From: Purshia tridentata
Taxonomy: Eukaryota; Streptophyta; Magnoliopsida; Rosales; Rosaceae
DNA length: 64,000 nucleotides
Reading direction: 5' to 3'
Assembly (NCBI GenBank): GCA_003254885.1
Contig: QANT01006251.1
Span: 112,326-176,325 of the forward strand
A program made the position numbers and the translations under genes. A model generated the notes under the pieces. That model worked only from the letters and a program-made list of their open reading frames with translations, was not told the origin of the DNA and did no database searches. The stretch's first letter is position 1. Each line of letters starts with the position of its first letter. Positions 36,183 through 48,815 of this stretch are shown here, in pieces.

Positions 36183-37694
36183 TATTGCTGTTGTGAATTT
36201 CTTTCTTTGTTGGGAAGGAAACTGTTTGTGTTTGTTTTCAAGGGATTGGAGCAGAGAAAGGAGGAAAAAAGGAGATGGGTTAAGAGGAAAAGTTGTATTT
36301 AGGCTTGTAGGGAGATTGATTCTTTGTTTGCACTTTGCAACTTTATTCTATTCCTGTAGAACAACTTTGTGCTAACTGCTAAGCTATTGTGGCTTTCGGT
36401 GGAGGAAAATTTTGAGTATGACAGACTGTCTATGGAGTATGATAGTCGGTAAAGCACAGACACCTTGCAGTTTGCAATTTGCAATTTGCATAGAAGTAGG
36501 ATCTTTCATGTTTGTGGTGTGAACCCAAGTTGATTTCAGCTGATCAGTACTTAAAGGTGCAGTGTTGGGTTGTTATGCTTATGAGTACACACACCCACAG
36601 GGCCTTTATGTAATCTTCTTCGGAATCATTATGCTGATTGAGCTGAGACAAGCTCACTTTGACTTCTAGGCTGAGTAATCTAATCCCATGCCACCTCCTA
36701 TACATAGATATTTGTTATTGTTTAGTTGTAACATAGGCACACAAATATTGGCCGCTACTATATATATAGCTTTTTGTTGTTGTTTGCGGCCATTATTGTA
36801 TAGTTTTAGAATGATTTATCTATGTTTATAATAAGAGTTCGACTCTCGTTCTCTTTTTTCGTTAAAATAAAAAAAATTAATAATAATGAATCTATATATA
36901 AAACATTATCAAAATTTGTTTAGGTCCTAATATATTGTCACAAAACATAGGTATAGTTACTAACTTACTCCAGTACTAGCGGCTAATTCTCATGTCATTT
37001 CTATGCAAATCATTTTGTTCAAACTTCCCATCTTTTTTTTTTCCGACAAAAACAAGCACTTCGACCTTGTTTGAATTTGGGCCACTTGCTCGGGGTCCAA
37101 TGAGGCCCATTAGGTCCATATTGCAACATTACCATATCATATGGACCTTCCAAGTTCCAGCTCCCAAGTTCATTCATCAACCTCCACCTCACTTCACGAT
37201 CACACCACATACAGTCATAGAGTCATAGACATTCTCCTCCTAAGTCTGTGTAAGTCCTAAGATCTCTGGGAACGAGTCCGCCATTCGAGCTCTCCGTCAC
37301 CGTCACCGTCACCGTCACCGGAAAACCCACAGATACATTCCTTAGAACCGCAGGTCTATCTCTCTCTATCTCTATTAATTGCTTTTTGGGTCAAATCTGA
37401 AAACTTTGAAACACATTTTGATGACGACATGACCCATAGAAACACAAACCCAGTTGTTTTCTCGGTCACCGTCTGCGCTTAACTGCCTAGTCAACTGTTT
37501 GGTTGCAAAAGTGCTAGCTCAAACAATGCCTGGCTTATGCTTCTTTGTTTATGTTTATCTACTTCTGTCCAGGACTCTTGGATTTGATTATATAAGGAGC
37601 TCGAGCTTTATGTAAAATTTGTCACATTTCTAATTGGTTTCGTTTGTTTGTTCTAGAATTCTGATTGAGCAGTCTAAGTAGCTCAGCTTGAGAT
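36183..37694. other. Divergent intergenic region between the ERD7-like and CB5LP genes
   Basis: It holds two promoters. A (CCGTCA)n repeat of four units lies at 37294-37320, probably in the CB5LP leader. A likely leader intron runs from GTCTATCTC near 37353 to the AG near 37657. Confidence 0.55.
37294..37320. repeat. CCGTCA hexanucleotide repeat
   Basis: Four perfect CCGTCA units followed by CCG, about 375 bases before the CB5LP start codon. Confidence 0.85.
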
Positions 37695-38939
37695 ATGATG
37701 ATAGTTGGGGCGATATTGGTTCTGGGCATCGTTCTGGGAATCATCATCTTCATCTCACGTGACTCAAAATCTGGTATTTTATTGTTTTTTTTTTATATCA
37801 TTCTTCAAGGAAAAAAATTTACTAATTTGCAGATGTTAAAAAGTTTGAACCTTTACAAATAAATCTGTTTCGAATTGGTTTATAAAAGAGAAGATCTCTT
37901 TGGGTGCAGGGCGTACCAAAAGAGTTCAGTCAAATGCTAAAGATCAGAAGGTAATGTAATTATTAATAACTCCTTTTTTTTGGAAATACCAATGAATTTT
38001 TAAGGAAGTAGTTATGTTATTTTAGACTCTACTAAAGCTTCGTGGCCAAAAAAACAAAGACTACTAAAGCTGAGACATGTTTTAAATGACCTGTTTTCTT
38101 TAGACAGCCAAAAGATACACTAAAGCTGAAGTCTCTTTGCATAATAAGAGAACTGATTGTTGGGTAATTCTCAAAGACAAGGTAACATCATGATTTTTCA
38201 GTTGGTTAAGGTCTCTTGTGTTTCTTGTGTATTCACACTTATATAATCCTTGTGTAAACAAAAAAACTTGGTAGGTATATGATGTTACCTCATATGTGGA
38301 GGAGCACCCAGGTGGTGATGCCATCCTAACACATGCTGGGGATGATTCAACTGAAGGGTTCTATGGGTAAGTGCCCCTTGTGATTGAATGGTTTTCCTTT
38401 TCATTGCTCATTTGGTAATAATTAGCATATATGTTTCTCCACTCATTGTTGCATCCATAAATGTTTATGATGTCTCATCAACTGATCTTTTAATGATCAA
38501 AGTTTTCACTGGCTGTGTGTAGTAGTTAATGTAAGTGATTCCCATATACTTGGGAGTTGGGATCAACTAATTATGTTTAGGTCAGAAAGCTTTATACTCG
38601 GTGTCTTGGCTGTATGAAATGAAACCCAGACAACATACTATATAGATCGCTTCTCTCTTAAGATAGCACTAGACATGTAAAATGAACCTCTAGTTTGACA
38701 TCTCTTGTGCTTTGGATCCCAAAGTATGCTTTTGTTATTGACATACATAATGAGTTGTAACTTTTTCTTCCCGTTATCTTTACTAAATATTGATGTATAG
38801 TTATTGCATTTCAAGGTGGTAGCGCATTTTAACTCAAAATTTTCTTACTGATCTTCACTTTTCATGTGGTAGGCCACAGCATGGTACCCGAGTCTTTGAC
38901 ATGATCGACGACTTTTACATTGGATATCTGGAGCTGTGA
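37695..38939 (+). CDS. CB5LP: Cytochrome b5-like heme-binding protein with N-terminal anchor
   Basis: Five exons: 37695-37773, 37910-37950, 38104-38181, 38275-38366 and 38873-38939, giving 118 residues. Residues 3-20 form one hydrophobic segment, so the protein is anchored by its N terminus; ordinary plant cytochrome b5 is tail-anchored. The b5 fold follows: Tyr-Thr-Lys-Ala-Glu-Val, CWVILKDKVYDV, and the heme-ligand motif His-Pro-Gly-Gly. The second axial His should be the one in the PQHGTR segment. The order matches the small CB5LP proteins of Arabidopsis. The role is electron transfer to a membrane oxidase or desaturase, partner unknown. It converges with the ceramide glucosyltransferase gene, 896 bases away. 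Confidence 0.9.
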
Positions 38940-39835
38940 CCAATTAGTGTCATTAGTTTGTATAATCTGTGGGAGAATGTACTTTGAGATTCCTTTTCTT
39001 CTTTTTGCATTTTTGTAAGTGCAGCATTGTTTCTGTAATCACTCGTTTTCTAGTCTGTTCGTTAATGGATCTGGTTCGTCATAGTCCATTTTTACATAAT
39101 TTGCTGACCTGAATAATTGAAAGGGCACACACACAAGTATAGCATAGGCAGTTTTATTTCGTCATAGTCCCATTTGCTTAAACTGTTGGAACCACCGACC
39201 AGCTCATCGTATGACATGTTCTTCCAAGAGAATTCTTAAAGCTCCCGATTGACATTTTAGATTTGTATCCACTACATTACTTGGAAATACTGTGTTTCTC
39301 TAATCAGTTTTGAGTTAGCCCAAATAATGGAGGGTGGAAAGAAAGGTTAGGATTAGTATGGGTCAAGAGTTCAAGCTTTTTCAATGTAACAAAAAAAAAA
39401 TTGTAGTTATACAAGGTTTTAACATACAAAAATTTACATGCTAGGTATTCTGCTGCTAAAACATGAGCAAAAGGTTCAAATTAACAAATATGTAATCGAG
39501 CCAAGGCATCGTGGTATGACTTCCAAGACCATAGGAAATCACATCTCCACTGGCTATCATTTGAATCTCAACTGTTAAATTACAGAACTAAGAAAAGAAT
39601 GAGAGTGCAAATTACAAATCAAACCCAGACAAGGGTGGGTTGGGGTCAAAGAATCAAATGGATTGAAGGGAGAATAAAAAATGGAACAAAAAATTCTAAA
39701 ACACTTTTAATCAATCAATAATGAATGGCCAAGCAATCAATCTAACCCCAACCAATTTTTCTTCAAACACTCTCGTCGCCCATCCAATCTTGAAGCTGGG
39801 CAAAGTGATCATAAGATGTTTCACTAAGCACATTT
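38940..39835. other. Convergent spacer between CB5LP and GCS
   Basis: Contains both 3' ends. No gene or repeat of note; an A run of 10 lies near 39392. Confidence 0.6.
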
Positions 39836-42800
39836 CTAGATATCATATTTCTTCGGCTGACGCCACTGTGCCAAAGTTCTGGCCAAGGAGCTGAGGAATG
39901 ACACTTTAGGAGGAGCCCCTTTCTTCCCTAAATGCTTTCCTCCCAAATCCGTATATACAGGACCCATATCCTTGCTTCGTTCAATCTTCGGTGAAAATAT
40001 ATCAAAACAATTCAGAAAAGAACAACTGAAAATTTCTTACTGTTTTTTTATTTTTTTCATATATTTGACAAACTGAAGTTCTTAAAGTATAAGGGAAAGG
40101 GTTTAGCCAGCTTACCTTGAATATCTTCCCATCCTTTAAGTGATATCGAATACCAGACCAATTTATAGACTGAGTAAAATGAGAGCGCATGGCAGAGATG
40201 GGGTATAAAAAATTATCTACTAGAATCGCAATAAATACCTGCCCAATTCAAAACCAGTACATGCACATTAGAGAGTACTCATTAGTCGTTAGCCTAAACA
40301 AGATGTCCCAGCTCCAACTGTAAACTGAAGTTTTGATAATTATATATAAATTTCGGCTTTTACAAATATCTGCTGCTTCTATGGTATTTAGAAACAAAAC
40401 CTTCCATCAAAATATTTATATAAATGTATAGTAGTTCACTTAGCTTAATTGTGTCTTCTTTGCTTAATTAGTGTTGTTAGCTTGGTATCAAATCTCTAAT
40501 TGCAAGAGGTCTGAATTCAAAACCTCTGATCTAGTGGTGGTGAGACTACCTATATGTTTTTAGTCTCTCAGACATCTGAATCCAACTATTTACATCCAGT
40601 CACTCACAGGTCAAAGAGATATTCCACTCGTGTTTACTAAGGGAAAAATTGTTCAAGATAAAAGTTGCTAAGAACACTTCCTACAACGAGTACTGGTTAA
40701 ATTTCTCTATAAAACAGGAGTTAAATGGTGAAACTTTACAATAATATAGAGAGAGATGGGTTGCTTACAAGGCCCCAGTTGTAAGTAGCAAGTGAGAGTT
40801 TAGGTGCCTCTGGTGATAACATGTTGCATAGATGAACTTCTATCCTTGTCAAGTTCCACATTGAAAGAAGTTCTGTAAATGTGCACACAGCTAGGCAGCC
40901 TACCAGTTTCAACCCTGGGAAAAAAGTGGTTGGAATGGTCAGGAGTACATATATTGTTGCGTGAGAAAAAGGTTTCAAATTTATGGTGCATGTCTCAAGC
41001 TTGAACATATAATTCCGGAATAGAGAAAATAAATGGTGAAACAGAAAATTCATTTAATTGACATGAAGATCAAACCTTATCCTGCATACTTATTTTCCAC
41101 ACAGATTTGTTCTAAATCAACATGACTAACCTAAACTAAAAGGAAAAAGTAGAGTGCTCACCACCAAAAGTGAAGGTTGTTTCTTCAATTGAATACCCCT
41201 TTATATACATTCTTAGGGCTGCTGTGATATGAACCAAGGCCATTAAGTATGGTGTTACTAATCCCCATGAGAGATAGCAGTGGGTAGTAAATAATGCACG
41301 GTTCATAATCCAATTAACCGTTGTTGTATATGATTCCAATACAAATGTCTGCTTCCTCAAGTAATTCCAATACCTACATGAGAAGTCAAAGATTTAAGCA
41401 TGAAGTATGGCAGTTTTGGATTTAAACAAGTTTGCATTACAAACCTTGGAAAACTAAGATCACTTGCAAGGGGATGAGGAAAGACGGCAACTGGAGGTGA
41501 TGTGATGAGCCTCTTATGAGCCCCTGGAAAGAGACAATAATATCAGCAATAATGCAATAATCACTTGAAACCATACTGAACAAAAGTCATGGAGAAAGCC
41601 TTGATGTGATGTCTCCCCTCCCCTTGTAAAAGCTTGTTCCCCAACAAAAATAGGTATAAAAAAAAGGGTAAAGGAAGATCATATATTTAACACTTAAACA
41701 AGCAAAAGCAAATAGTATGCACCAGATATCGTCTAGCTTGGGAGGATATTTATAAATCAAGTAATCAAGCAGACCACCAGAGGTCAAAGATGAAGGTGAG
41801 GGCAGGAAACCTAGGTTGAAACTTAAAGAATAATCAAACCCTGGGATGGTGGTATAATGCAACGTGACAAGATCAATGTTTCTACGCCTACTCAATCAGG
41901 TTGCATAGAAAAACATCAATGAGTATATTACCAGCTATAGCTGCAAGAGTCATATCATCAGAGTAACCACCGTCTCGAAGTCCTGAGACCACACCATAGC
42001 GATCAAGTCTAAAATCATCTGCATGCATCTGCAAATCATCTACAACAGTTAAGCAACATCTCTATTTAGTGCATGCATGAATTAAAGAAGGTAACTGATA
42101 CTTGCCATCATGCACCCTCCCCACAGAAAGAATGTCCTTCCACCAGTAGCAAAGCCCATTGAGCAAGGCTGTAGAAAAAAATATTTCAGAAATCTATGAG
42201 TTGGCCTATAATGGGGATAAAGTGGAAGAAGCTTAAAGATAAAACACAAGAAATAACTTCAAACTATTGATACTTGTACTATTGTATATGAAAAAATTTG
42301 GAGCACAGGTAGTCCATGGTCCCATACCATATGATATTCATAAATGCAGTAACTCCCTAAGCTTCCCGAAGGTAAATCAAGAGGGTATCCAGTTTGAATA
42401 AATATCTGCACAAAATTTCCAACAGAATTAACTCCATAAGAGAACCCACAGTTAACACAATCACATGAACCAAAACAATAAATGCCTAAAAAAGAGAAGT
42501 ATAAGATAGGTTATAATATAGTATTAGCATACAAAGATCATACGTCAGGATTTTTCTCCATCTCAGCAGTTAGGGCTCCAACTGACCCAGGGTGAAGCCT
42601 AACATCATCATCCAAAAATAATATATACTTGCTGTCTTTGTGCATTTTCTCCACTCCAACCTGCAAAAAGATATTACTATCTATTGATTAACATGATTGG
42701 CCACAAGAGAATCACATGCTTCATAGTTCAAACCACGAAAGCAGAAAGTTTAAACAAGAATAGGCAAAATGCCTCGAGCTCAAATTTTCCTTCTATCTAA

Positions 42801-44793
42801 TCGTAAGTTCAGCTTTCATTTTCCTTCTACATGAATCCTTGAAGGAAACGCTACACAATTATCAGTCTGATCCAGTACCTAATCTAAACATATAAACTTA
42901 CAGGCCTACCCTATTAAGAGTGATAAACAAAATTATATTTCTGTATAATCTATTCCAAAAGAAAAGCACCTTCAGCATAAAGGAGAATTATAAATACATT
43001 CTGACAGGAGAAGATAAAATAAAAATTTTATTAGACCTTTGCTGTTGTCCTATCAAAGCATGCACCATTTGGTACAATAAATACATACCAATTGATTGTG
43101 AATTTTCTGACTACAGGTTGTTGAAAGACCAGCTACAACAACCTTAGCATCAACTTCATCCTGTAAAAGAACCATGGTAAAATGAGTAAAGCAGTTAGAC
43201 ATATCATATAAGCAATACATACATGCAAACATAACGATATTGAGTAAGAATGGTTTACTTTCAAAATCAGCACTTTCAAAAATATCCAGATGAAGAAAAG
43301 TTATCCTTCCAACCATATGTTACATAAGTCCTAGATATTTTCTTTTTCAGAATATTCAGAGATTTCATTTTTTTTTAAAAAAAATTCATGATTTTTCTGA
43401 AGTTATATATACCTTAAGATCTGATAGTAACATTGATACAGCACGGTACGCAGGGTCGTCTGTACTTTCCACCACAAAAAGAAATTCTAAAGGACCACCA
43501 TAGAGAGATGTGACCTGTGTTCATTAATGAAACAAAGCCATGAACAGGTAGACCATACAAATATTTGGAATTGGTGAATCAACTTGCACATGGATTTTAA
43601 CTCAAAAATTTGAAAAGGGTCCAACGGCTAGCCACCAGCTTTAAAGAGAATTTGAAACACTTCATCTGATGATCTAATCATTCAGAAGGTAAATTAATAT
43701 TAACAAACAGGAAATCTATTGACAGAAAATAGAAGCATCCTTCTTACCTGACTTCTCCAATTGTGTAAATTGTGTTCTCCAAAGCCCTTTAAAGGCATAA
43801 CAACTGATACTCGTGGCAGTTTGACTTGATTTGAGTGTTCAAGTTCATTGATATCATGGCAAAGGAAAGCAAAGCTATTGCCACGTTGCATGCTATCCTT
43901 CATTCGTTTAATCTCTCTATTCCTGAGGGGAAAAACAGACAAAAACAAAAAATCTTGAATACCAAACACAATATGGAAGTTCGGCATTGAATGAGTCATA
44001 GAGGTCATTCCAGTGGTTCATACTACACTGGAGCCAAAATATTCATTCAAGTACCTGACATAAGCTGCACAAGCCCACCCAAAAGCCAGAGTCAAACAGA
44101 TTAAACATCCCTACAGCACAAATAAAGAAATTAGATATGTATAGTCAAACCGAGACAAGGGAGGTGGGGAAGAAAGGAGAGAAAACATATAAAATTAAAA
44201 TTAAAAATCATTTCAAATTATTTTCTCCTCTCCCACCTCTGTTCTATCCCTCTCTCTCCACAAAACAGAAACAAAAAATTGAAAACATGACTAAACGGAT
44301 CTACAGGAAACCTAATCATGAAATTGCAAACAGATTAACGTCTAACTACCAATGATTATGACCAAAAATTTAATATTTGACCTCCAATATGCAACGAAGT
44401 ACGAATTTCACACAGAAAATTGAGAATTACACCGTGCCTGGTCAGAATCTGAGCTTAATTGTCTATTACAATATAATATCCCGTGGTATAGAAAAATAAA
44501 ATAAATTTAAATTTTGAATTTGCGAATTTCACAAGTTTAGGACCTGAACTTGAATTGTATCAAGCAATTTAGACAATTCGAGACACCAAGACATAAAACA
44601 GAAAGAAACAAAACTTTCTACTCGTGAAATTTCTCGGCAGCCAAAAAGACCTGGATCTGAACGGACGAAAAAACTCAAAAAAGAAAAGAAAAGAGAGGAA
44701 GCAAACCTGGATCTGGATGTAAACTGCGAGGGGGCTACAAAAAGTTCTGCTGAGAGAGAAGAGAAACGAATCAAGAGGATCCAATGCAGACAT
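39836..44793 (-). CDS. GCS: Ceramide glucosyltransferase (glucosylceramide synthase, GT21)
   Basis: Fourteen exons in transcript order: 44793-44707, 44110-44055, 43922-43748, 43514-43413, 43160-43089, 42660-42544, 42405-42328, 42168-42106, 42028-41932, 41523-41445, 41373-41162, 40914-40769, 40238-40116 and 39985-39836. They give 518 residues in one frame. An N-terminal membrane anchor is near 30-48. The GT21 catalytic aspartates are visible: Asp125/126 in STDDPAY, Asp181-183 in LFLDDDVR and Asp274/275 in YSDDMTL, followed by an Arg-Tyr-Trp motif in place of (Q/R)xxRW. C-terminal hydrophobic segments follow. The enzyme moves glucose from UDP-glucose to ceramide at ER/Golgi membranes, the first step to plant glucosylceramides. 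The intron after exon 8 starts GCAAGT, a GC-AG intron. Confidence 0.95.
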
Positions 44794-47700
44794 TGTGTTT
44801 GTGTAAATTCGATTCTCTCTGTATTTGATGCGTATCTCTCTCTCTCTATCTCTCAGTCTTTTCCTCTGAGTTGCGTGCGTGTCCGTTTGTTTGTTAAGGG
44901 GAGAAGACGAAGCTGGCGAGGAGAGAAGCCCGAGGCTTGAGCTACGCAGACATTCTCTCTCAGATCGCCATGGACGACGAAGAACAGCGTCGAGAAAAAC
45001 GTAAGAGAGAGAGAGAGAGAGAAAGAGAAGGGGTGGAGGGGGTTAGAGTGAGAGAGCGCGTAATTTTATATTTCGAAGGCACAACACAACACAGGGCTGC
45101 CTGGGCCTGATGGACCACACAACCCAACACAACACAACACCCAATCCCCTTATTCCCTTCGCCTGCTCCCTTTTTCCCTTTTTAAGGTTGAGATTTGAGA
45201 GCGAGGGAAAACAGCGGAGAGAGATTGATACAGTTGGATTGGTGGTTATCAAAGGTAACAACAACCAAGTGAAGAATTGAGGGAGAACATCTGACGTGGC
45301 ACCAAGGTAGATGCTTCTTTATGATCCGAATCTCTTATTTGCTCTGCTGTACTACCTTTTTTTTAATTCAAAAAGCACCATACTATATCCTCTTTCTTAA
45401 TTCCAATCCGAGTCATTATGTCATATAAAGAATTTTAACATATTTAATAATTACATTTCTTATATGAGCAGGCATTGTTCCTAACTTTTATTTATTTGGG
45501 TTTTTTCTTTATTTCAATTCGTCTATGTACTGTACGTTATATAAATTCATTTAATCATGAAAAATTTATATTTTTATGGTGAGAAGGTAAATTGAATATT
45601 TGTATATTATTGTCAATGACTATTTGGTTTAGTAGATCAAACAATCTCTTTTGTTAATATTTACTTAAAAATACATAAAAGCCAATTAATCAATCAAATA
45701 AATATGCATACATATATAAAGATTTTCTCTAAAGATGATGTTTACAAATTTTAAAATTTACAAATGCGGATATAGAGTTGACACAATACCGACATAGTGC
45801 CAACACAATCAAGATGTGTTGCAACCATTTTATGTGTTGTAATTAGTTTGTGTCGGCGTAGAGTCAATANCATAGAGTCAGTACCATATCCTTTTTTTTT
45901 TCGCATCAGCATATTTTGAAATTTACAAATGTCTTCTTTAAAGGATGACTGTACATGTATATATATCTCTATACAATTTACTGCTTGTATGTTAGAATTT
46001 TTTTTTTGGCTAATTCCACAACTCAATTTTTTTTTTCTTGTTTGCAGAGAAAATTAAGAAAAGCAAAAAGAAGTTTCCTAGTTAATTTAGCCTCACTACG
46101 CTGCCTGCTAATGCCTAGGAATCCTTAATTGCAATCTATATAAATTGTAGAGTGGGGATGATTGTCATCATTTTGTAGTTCATTATTGCCGTTTGACAAT
46201 TTTACAAAATAAGAAGTATAATATAGGATGCTAAGCAATTATTGGGCACGATTCACGAATCAAGACTATCATGTACGCTAATTAATTGTGTTTTATTAAA
46301 ATACCTTGTTCTCTTTCATTTATATGAACAATGTAGGTTTTTCAGTCGTGGAACCTATTAGTAAATCAAGGAAAATTAGCAAAACTACTTTGAAATTCAG
46401 TAAATTATCTTAATTTAATCTTACAATTATTGGGCACGATTCACGAATCAAGACTATCGTGTACGCTAATTAATTGTGTTTTATTAAAATACCTTGTTCT
46501 CTTTCATTTATATGAACAATGTAGGTTTGTCAGTCGTGGAACCTATTAGTAAATCAAGGAAAATTAGCAAAAATGCTTTGAAATTCAGTAAATTATCTTA
46601 ATTTAATCTTTGTTAAGTTTGTTATCTTTGGTTTTTTGGATGAGATTCACAATAAAATTCACATACGTTGGAACAATCGTCGATGCATGTACGGACAACC
46701 GTCCTTAAAAATATTTAACGTTAATTTAATTATTCTTAAATAATATCGATTGTCGTTATCGTTCACCTAATTTGTTTTAAATAATGACCATGTGGATCAA
46801 CCAAGTATATTAACAATAAAAATGACCAATTTAGTCTCTTTAATTTGAGTGTATTACAACAAAAAATTTGTTCTATAGAATCTAATTTGGGTTCTATAGA
46901 ATTCTCCTTCTTGCGAGTAATAAATCAGCTTATTTGACCACATGAGTAATGTGCACATTTTGCCGGATTCAATAATAAGCACTTGTAGATGTCAACAACG
47001 ACAAACACTTCATCTTGTGGTCACATGGAGATCGACAACTGATAGAAAGTTATATATATGTTTCAATGTTTCAAGTACAACAACTACCTGCACAAACGAC
47101 TTTAGAAGCAAAACAGGGAAATGATGTGATTATATGACAACGTTAATTTGTCGCTGAAACACAATAACCTGATTTTACTTCTAATTAAAGAAAAATTGTA
47201 CAAGCAACCTTGTATATCGTACAACCATTCTTTTAATTTCGGATATAACAAATTTATTTTTCCTATTTAAGGTATAGAATGAATGAAAACCACCGTTGAA
47301 TATGATAGTATAGGATACGAGATGTATATTGTACGAAACTAAAGTGGGAAGCCATATTTATAGGGGAAGTAGTGTTGGGCTGTCGATAAGCAGGTTGGGT
47401 TAACATGCTATGAGCTATGGGAAGGCAGCTGGGATGAGATGAGAGCCATCTGTATATGTTAACTTCCTTCTCAATCACATCACATGTTGTTGACAGCTTT
47501 GTAGCCGATGGACCATGTTAGCAAAAAGACTTACCACATTTTATTTTTTTGTTCAAACGGCGCATTGATTGTGGATGGTCCAGATGGATATAATTAAGAT
47601 GGGAACAATTTTTTTTTTTAAAAGAAAATTTGATTGGTTGGGGTCGTACCTTAACCTACCAGTCTTCTAATTTGACTTTTGTACCTACAATTATTAGTGG

Positions 47701-48815
47701 AGGGAGTGGATTGTTAGCTTTTTGAGATTTCCATGCATGGATAAGTTATTTGGTCAGCGTGGGCCAACAATCAACCAATCAGGTAGTATTAAATGAGCTT
47801 TAGGATTGACTAAATAATGGAGATAATGGAACAACTATGGAGATAAAAAGAAAATCTTTACTTATATTCCTCATTTCTGTTGTGTGTGATACGTGCAAGA
47901 AAATTTACATTTAACGCTAGTTTTCAATTCAAACAATTGAAAAGTTTAACCATCTCGAATTTCAATTTTTGAGTCTAAAAAATATTAATTTTGCAGCTAG
48001 TGGTGGGGACTACGAGCCAGTTTGTTAATTTGGTCACGTATCCGACTTGGCATAATGAAACAACAGAGGAAAGGGGACCATGAAGCCGACAGAAGCGGCC
48101 AAAAGGGCAGCCGTGTACGAAACTGTCTAGCAGGCATTCATTGTCCATATGACCCGATGGAAATTCTATTAATATATTCCATGTACAAGACAAGAGCTTC
48201 TGATATGGCCATAATGATTTCAGCACAACACAATATGAGTTGAGTGATTGGCAAAGTTGATGGACCATCTTTCCCACGTACAATTGGGCATGACTAGCCC
48301 AAGTCCATCCTGATGTAGTTTTTGTGTGTTTTGGGTTTTCTAAGCCCGACGGCTCATAACAAAAGCCCATAAATGTGTACCCTTTCAAACCACTATGTTC
48401 AAAGCAATTGTACATTTGTGAATAATAAATTAACAACTTGTCGAGATCTTACATCCACACTATTCCATTCCATCTATCGGGGCTGTTTCTACAATCAAAT
48501 TCAGTAATAACATCCATACCTCCCATATATCAGTAGCTTGACAACAGTATCAACTGTGAGGATAACAGTCGATGATCTCATTGCATTAACACGAAAAACT
48601 AGAGTTGTTATACTACATATTTCAAATCAAGAGGAGAGAAGAAAATCAAAATTGTAATCCTACTCCTAATTTTAGATAAAGCTCTAGACCGTGCTAATAC
48701 AAACTACAATGTTTATGATAAAGAGAGATAATAAAAAAAGGGCATCATGCTATTATAGACTACTTTAAATAAATGAACTCAGCCAGCAAAATCAATGGAG
48801 GTTCTAATCTGAATA
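44794..48815. other. Intergenic, AT-rich, about 4 kb without a gene
   Basis: It starts with the GCS promoter and leader (CT run near 44831-44856, GA run at 45005-45022). A 188-bp tandem duplication lies at 46236-46609. An ambiguous base is at 45870. Open frames here are short and without domains. Confidence 0.6.
46236..46609. repeat. 188-bp tandem duplication
   Basis: Unit 1 (46236-46423) and unit 2 (46424 to about 46609) differ at only about four or five positions, for example GACTATCATG versus GACTATCGTG. The unit has no open frame. Near-identity points to a recent event. Confidence 0.9.
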
